From: Microbacteriaceae bacterium UBA4731
GTDB lineage: Bacteria; Actinomycetota; Actinomycetes; Actinomycetales; Microbacteriaceae
Assembly (NCBI GenBank): GCA_002404115.1
Contig: DHJB01000061.1
Span: 1,543-18,368 of the forward strand
DNA length: 16,826 nucleotides
Direction: 5' to 3'
Shown: piece after piece, positions 13,501 through 16,826 of the stretch
Layout: each line of letters opens with the position of its first letter
Position numbering within the stretch: position 1 is the stretch's first letter
The notes under the pieces: model-generated
What the model was told of the DNA's origin: nothing
The model's input: only the letters and a program-made list of their open reading frames with translations
Databases searched by the model: none
Program-made: the position numbers and the translations under genes

Positions 13501-16452
13501 GTCGTGCGTCCGGGCAGCACGGTCGCGGTTCGCGTGCTCGTCAACGACTCCGACCCCGACGGCAGCACCCTGCGCATCGTTGACGTCACGCCGACGGGCA
13601 AGCTGGGCGCTGCGCGCATCGACGGCGACCTGATCACGGTCACCGCACCGACCGTCGTGGGCCGCTTCGGGTTCATCTACGAGATCCAGAACGACAGGGG
13701 AGGCACCAGCTCGAACTTCCTCACGGTCGTCGTGCGCAAGGATGCGCCGCGCTCCCGCCCCGACGCCAGGGACACGGTGCTCAGCCTCTCCGACGTGCTC
13801 GGCCGCACCACGGTCGACGTCGACGTGCTCGCCCATGTCTTCTTCGCCGACGGTTCGGCGCGCTCGCTGGGCCTGACGATCCTTCCCGGCTTCGATCGCG
13901 TCGCCCAGGTGACCGGCACCAAACGCATCCGGGTGACGGTCGGTGACACCAGCCAGATCATCCCGTTCGCCGTCACCCACCCGGCCGACCCCGGCATCGT
14001 CTCGTACGCGTTCATCTGGGTTCCCGGTTACAACGATGCGCTGCCTCAGCTGCGCAAGGGTGCGCCGGCCCTCACCATCGCCAGCGAGTCCAGGCTCGCG
14101 ATCGACATCAACAAGTACGTCGTCGCGGTCGGCGGGAAGAAGGTTCGGCTCACCGACCACAGCACGGTGCGGGCCACCCATTCCGACGGTGCGGGGCTCG
14201 TGACCGATGCCTCCACGCTCGCGTTCACCAGCGCCGACAAGTACTACGGTCCGGCATCCATCTCCTTCGAGGTGACGGACGGGTCGAGCGCCACCGACCC
14301 GGACGGCCGCACGGCGACCATCGTGCTCCCCATCACGGTCACCCCGCGCAAGAACCAGGCGCCGGCCTTCGACGGTGCCGTCATCGACGTCGAGCCCGAC
14401 CAGACGAAGGTCATCGACCTGCGGAAGCTCACCGCGTATCCCTACCCCGACGACCAGGCGGAGCTCGCCTACACGGTGCTCGAGCCGAAGCCGACCGGGT
14501 TCATCTACTCGATCGACGGCCAGAAGCTCACCCTCCGGGCCGCCGAGACGACACCGAGGGGCAGTCGGAGCGCGATCACGATCGGCGTTCGGGACGACCT
14601 CAACGACGGCCGGGCAGGCCGGATCGAAATGCGCGTCGTCGCGTCGACCAGGCCGCTCGCGATCCCCGCGGCCGACACGGCCATCGCGCCGCGCGGCCTC
14701 ACGACGGTCGTCGACGTGCTCGCCAACGACGGCGCGACCAACCCGTTCCCCGCCGTTCCGCTCCGGGTGGTCGCGGTGCGCGGCCTCGGCAGCGCCGCGC
14801 TGCCGCAGGGGGTCACGATCACGCGCAGCGCCGACAACGCTCGACTGTCGGTCAGCGTGTCCGGCGCCGCAGCGCCCGCCGACACGAACCTGCAGTACCA
14901 GGTCGCGGATGCCACGGGAGACCCTGACCGGTACGCGTGGGGCACGGTGCGCATCTCGGTGCAGGACAAACCAGACCCGGTGACCAACCTGCGAGTCACC
15001 GGCTACGGCGACAAGAAGCTGTCCGTGTCATTCAATGCGGGCGCCGCCAACAACGCACCCATCTCCGGCTACCGGATTTCGCTCCTCGACGCCGGGTCCG
15101 GCAAACCGATTCGCACCGCGGAGTGCAGGGCGACCGCGTGCGACGTCGCGACGCCCGGCAACGGGCAGGCCAACGGCGTGCGGGCATCCGTCACCGCTCG
15201 GAACGCCATCGGGGTCTCGGCGGCGACGGTGCTGGCCGATCCGGTCTGGTCTGACGTCGTGCCGCCCGCCCCGACCGGCCTGGCCGCCGCGCCCCTGGAC
15301 GGTGGGCTCCGGCTCAGCTGGAACGCCGTCGCTCCGGTCGGCGGCGGCACGCCGATGCGCGGCTACGTCGTGACCGTCGGCGGCACGGCCCAGGGCGAAA
15401 CGAGTGCGACCGGGCCGCAGTGCACCCCCAAGTCCTGCAGCATCGAGGTGTCCGGGCTGTCCAACGGGGAGGACACGGCGTTCACGGTGAGCGCGCGGAA
15501 CGACGCCTACCCTGCCCTGTCGACGTGGAACACGTCCGCCGGCACCGGTCGGCCGTTCGGCCCGGCCAGGGCCGGCGGGATCAGCGCCACCGGAACGGAC
15601 TCCAGCGGCACCGTCGCCGTGGCCTGGGACGCGTTCGACGGCAAGGGCGACCCCATCCTCGGCTACTACGTGCAGCGGCTCAGCGGCAGCACCGTGCCCA
15701 CCGGCGCGCAGGCCTGCACGGTGAGCTCGCCTGCGCCAGGGCAGGTGGTTCCGCCGCGGCCCGGCGGTATCGTCGACGAACAGAAGGACGTGTCCGGCGG
15801 GACCCACTCCGTGGTGTTCGACAACCTGCTCTCCGACAACGGCGACTACTCCTTCGTCGTCTGGGGCTACAACCGGGCCGGCTGCGCGGCCACCCCGGTG
15901 GAGACCGTGCGGGTGCGCCCGGCGCCGGGCCCCGTCAGCGGCGTGGATGTTGACAGCGGCATGGAGCAGCGCGGGGACGCCTGGGACTACCACCTCACCG
16001 GTGTGAACCCCCGCAGCGGCATCGACCACTACACAATTCGTGCCGGCGGCGGAACGGGATCCGGAGTCGACTTCGACCGCACGGCCTGGCCGCGCGAGCT
16101 CCTGAACGGCCCGTTCGGCGAGAAGGTCGGCTTCGAACTGAGGGCCTGCTCGGCGTGGGGCTCCTGCGGACCATGGTCCGACCCGGAGACGGCCAAGGAG
16201 GAATCCCTCACCTTCACGGTGGCCGGCCTCGCCTACGACCCGATGGGCGGCCAGTTCTCCTGGACCGGCGACCCGTCGAACGGGCCATCCTTCCCCGCGA
16301 CCTACCGGTGCTCGGTGCCGGACGACCCGTCGGTTCAGCCAACGGATGCCGACTCGCCGAATACCTGCACGCTGCCGGGCCCGCCGCCGCCGGCCGGAAC
16401 GGTGCGCCTCACGGTGACCGTCAACGCTCACAGCTTCGACTACGACAAATAA
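10561..16452 (+). CDS. Giant exported Ig-like/fibronectin type III repeat protein (1963 residues)
   Basis: Translation starts at GTG within the kinase stop (GTGA), which implies coupling. A hydrophobic segment at about 11-35 (GTLIAALVATVAVVSGGY) is a signal anchor or signal peptide; a YTA-Q site could be cleaved. Residues about 36-385 form an unrecognised domain with propeller-like strands (VLVIDHGNSSLDILDP, FTPATGDLSRVDPVTG) and one cysteine pair (295, 309). Residues about 391-1470 hold roughly eleven Ig/cadherin-like modules, with VLxND and DPDGD motifs clearest at 414, 511, 697, 796, 901 and 993. Residues about 1472-1963 hold about five Fn3-like domains. There is no LPxTG, C-terminal membrane helix or enzymatic motif, so it is probably held by its N-terminus and extends through the wall. 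Adhesion, wall scaffolding or sensing are all possible; function is unknown. Confidence 0.9.
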   Translation: MIAGWFAAHRSLVATATSGTLIAALVATVAVVSGGYTAQRLDLGDSAVWVTNEARQVVGRANTAVRELNTVVPAGSSSLDLLQQGSTVLVIDHGNSSLDILDPATAKVAQTVPLPPVKPAVFLAEDRAVIASNGDMWSLPASDLAGFDSTTEPTLALGAGSVVNMDAAGRFYSFTPATGDLSRVDPVTGDAVESTVHLDAGAPEDTYQLTSVNGRWALLNASSRHLFLAGQDIDLSADILAADRPVLQQAGATGDRVLLADRRGLLAVPLAGGPPVQLVTGQDGQAAAPASARGCSFAAWAGGTTWRACAGDGPKGRTTKLDRVAADARLEFRLNGTALVLNDARNGSAWAVQQGSELIDNWDDLIDTVQDLQRVEENKNDTPPEFEKSQMPPVAIDDTFGARPGRTVTLPVLLNDYDPNGDVLVVATLGNLPAEQGRLDLVANNQQVQLTLSPTASGRLSFDYSVNDGRGGTASATVTVTVRKNEENSPPVQVRSTHTTVQTGGRVTIPVLGDWVDPDGDPFYLTSATTIAPDLAGFTPDGSVVYTDAGAGGERKQVGLVVSDGRAEGTGTLALMVRPAGSVPIVAEPFVMLAAAGREVTVSPLVHVRGGSGQLRLGSVPAKPDVTITPDFDGGTFRFTSSAVGTHEIEYAVTDGRLTVTGRVRVDVIAAPDTNTAPITVPHTAFIRGRQATLVDVLSTDIDPAGGVLLVTGTMNLPAASGLRVEILDQRILRVTLTRPLDTGSVTFGYRVSNGLAEAEGTVTVVEIPEPARKQAPIAMPDSISVRVGDAIDIPVLANDEHPDGDTLTLDPTLATGLPSGAGLLFASGTVLRYLAPEKTGNFTAVYRVNAPDGQFANAEVHISVREPDAASNNPPVPRTVIARVLAGDTVRIPIPLSGIDPDGDSVQLLGQETNPEKGAVTAVASDSIEYKAGAYSAGTDTFTYSVVDSLGARATGIVRIGISPRLDGARNPVAVEDEVVVRPGSTVAVRVLVNDSDPDGSTLRIVDVTPTGKLGAARIDGDLITVTAPTVVGRFGFIYEIQNDRGGTSSNFLTVVVRKDAPRSRPDARDTVLSLSDVLGRTTVDVDVLAHVFFADGSARSLGLTILPGFDRVAQVTGTKRIRVTVGDTSQIIPFAVTHPADPGIVSYAFIWVPGYNDALPQLRKGAPALTIASESRLAIDINKYVVAVGGKKVRLTDHSTVRATHSDGAGLVTDASTLAFTSADKYYGPASISFEVTDGSSATDPDGRTATIVLPITVTPRKNQAPAFDGAVIDVEPDQTKVIDLRKLTAYPYPDDQAELAYTVLEPKPTGFIYSIDGQKLTLRAAETTPRGSRSAITIGVRDDLNDGRAGRIEMRVVASTRPLAIPAADTAIAPRGLTTVVDVLANDGATNPFPAVPLRVVAVRGLGSAALPQGVTITRSADNARLSVSVSGAAAPADTNLQYQVADATGDPDRYAWGTVRISVQDKPDPVTNLRVTGYGDKKLSVSFNAGAANNAPISGYRISLLDAGSGKPIRTAECRATACDVATPGNGQANGVRASVTARNAIGVSAATVLADPVWSDVVPPAPTGLAAAPLDGGLRLSWNAVAPVGGGTPMRGYVVTVGGTAQGETSATGPQCTPKSCSIEVSGLSNGEDTAFTVSARNDAYPALSTWNTSAGTGRPFGPARAGGISATGTDSSGTVAVAWDAFDGKGDPILGYYVQRLSGSTVPTGAQACTVSSPAPGQVVPPRPGGIVDEQKDVSGGTHSVVFDNLLSDNGDYSFVVWGYNRAGCAATPVETVRVRPAPGPVSGVDVDSGMEQRGDAWDYHLTGVNPRSGIDHYTIRAGGGTGSGVDFDRTAWPRELLNGPFGEKVGFELRACSAWGSCGPWSDPETAKEESLTFTVAGLAYDPMGGQFSWTGDPSNGPSFPATYRCSVPDDPSVQPTDADSPNTCTLPGPPPPAGTVRLTVTVNAHSFDYDK
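11731..14970 (+). repeat. Tandem Ig/cadherin-like module array in the giant protein
   Basis: Residues about 391-1470 of the giant protein consist of degenerate modules of about 90-100 residues. The best-kept module pattern is an N-terminal P(V/I)AxxD, a G-x-(T/A)-V/I strand, VLxND and DPxGD. Modules are recognisable near residues 391, 490, 586, 680, 775, 870, 975, 1070, 1170, 1270 and 1370. The third, eighth, ninth and tenth have lost the DPDGD box. There is no cysteine in this entire stretch. The modules are diverged at the DNA level, so this is an old array and not a recent expansion. Confidence 0.75.
14971..16449 (+). repeat. C-terminal fibronectin type III domains, each with a cysteine pair
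   Basis: Five Fn3-like domains begin near residues 1472 (DPVTNLRVTGYGDKKLSVSF), 1568 (PPAPTGLAAAPLDGGLRLSW), 1665 (PFGPARAGGISATG), 1788 (APGPVSGVDV) and 1881 (LTFTVAGLAYDPMGGQFSW). Each has two cysteines: 1522/1527, 1621/1626, 1719/1775, 1863/1869 and 1917/1936. The first two pairs have the same C-x4-C form at positions 99 residues apart. The last two domains are weaker matches to Fn3. Disulfides are likely because the region is extracytoplasmic. Confidence 0.75.
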
Positions 16453-16476
16453 CCGAGAACGGAAGAGACCTACGCA

Positions 16477-16826
16477 ATGACGATGACCCTGGAGCAGGCC
16501 ACCCACTTCGCCGACGTCTTCGACCGACTGGTGCTCGGGGTTGAGCAGGTCCTGCTCGGCAAGCACCACGTCATCCGGCTGTCGTTCACGGCGCTGCTCA
16601 GTGAGGGGCACCTGCTGCTCGAGGACGTGCCGGGAACGGGCAAGACCTCCCTCGCCCGCGCGATCGCGCAGAGCGTGCGCGGCACAAGCAACCGGGTGCA
16701 GTTCACGCCCGACCTGCTGCCCAGCGACATCACCGGCGTGAGCATCTACGACCAGCGGAGCGGCTCGTTCGAGTTCCACCGCGGGCCGATCTTCGCCAAC
16801 ATCGTGCTCGCGGACGAGATCAACCG
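16477..16826 (+). CDS. MoxR-family AAA+ ATPase (partial, cut by the window end)
   Basis: The reading frame from ATG 16477 stays open to the window edge, giving 116 residues. It shows the MoxR N-terminus: an [16 protein letters not shown] helix, [17 protein letters not shown] with the Walker A box, [16 protein letters not shown], and IVLADEINR with the Walker B acidic pair, where the window ends. GGAAGAG lies 10 bases upstream of the chosen ATG; a second ATG two codons later has worse spacing. It follows the giant gene after 24 bases, so it is in the same operon. MoxR ATPases usually work with DUF58 or von Willebrand factor A proteins encoded just downstream, which would lie outside this window. 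Confidence 0.93.
   Translation, partial: MTMTLEQATHFADVFDRLVLGVEQVLLGKHHVIRLSFTALLSEGHLLLEDVPGTGKTSLARAIAQSVRGTSNRVQFTPDLLPSDITGVSIYDQRSGSFEFHRGPIFANIVLADEIN

Noticed and set aside
12394..14181. 595-codon minus-strand open frame inside the giant gene
   Set aside because: The same shadow effect: the plus-strand frame has clear Ig module periodicity, while the antisense product is low-complexity and charged with no recognisable motif or ribosome binding site.
16380..16452. Sortase anchor or C-terminal membrane helix at the end of the giant protein
   Set aside because: The tail after a Pro-rich GPPPPA stretch ends in a beta strand and DYDK. There is no LPxTG-like motif, hydrophobic segment or basic tail.

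Overview
The window is 16.8 kb of GC-rich, densely coded DNA with strong G/C preference at third codon positions, frequent GTG starts and ATGA/GTGA overlaps. This points to a high-GC actinomycete. The gene order FHA protein, PP2C phosphatase, Ser/Thr kinase, giant Ig/Fn3 protein, MoxR ATPase, together with a DUF4192 gene, suggests a relative of Microbacteriaceae; that placement is inferred from gene content, not measured. No tRNA, rRNA, CRISPR array, insertion sequence or phage gene was seen, and no gap between genes exceeds about 180 bases.

Region 1 (1-2029): the last codons of one ABC exporter subunit overlap the start of a complete second half-transporter, as in a heterodimeric exporter. 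Region 2 (2030-3408): a short gap with two DnaA-box-like sequences, a DUF4192 protein of unknown function, and a strong hairpin lying between convergent genes.

Region 3 (3419-6982): a putative polyamine-catabolism locus. On the minus strand an Lrp/AsnC regulator is followed 2 bases later by a class III aminotransferase. Divergently, on the plus strand, lies a gamma-aminobutyraldehyde dehydrogenase-like enzyme. The 178-base divergent region holds a good inverted repeat and a promoter that would give a leaderless lrp mRNA. The two enzymes would together convert putrescine or a similar amine to GABA, with the regulator sensing amine or amino-acid status.

Region 4 (7007-16826): a five-gene, plus-strand phospho-signalling and cell-envelope block. 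It encodes an FHA-domain phosphothreonine reader with a proline repeat linker, a soluble PP2C phosphatase and a membrane Ser/Thr kinase with a small extracytoplasmic beta domain. These are followed by a 1963-residue exported protein (membrane segment, novel N-terminal domain, about eleven Ig/cadherin-like modules, about five Fn3 modules) and the start of a MoxR AAA+ ATPase, cut by the window edge. The kinase and giant genes overlap by 4 bases. A reasonable reading is a trans-envelope system: the giant protein spans the wall, the kinase senses or reports on it, FHA and PP2C read and erase the phosphorylation, and the MoxR module, continuing outside the window, remodels a partner. The biochemical role of this arrangement is inference and is the most interesting part of the window.
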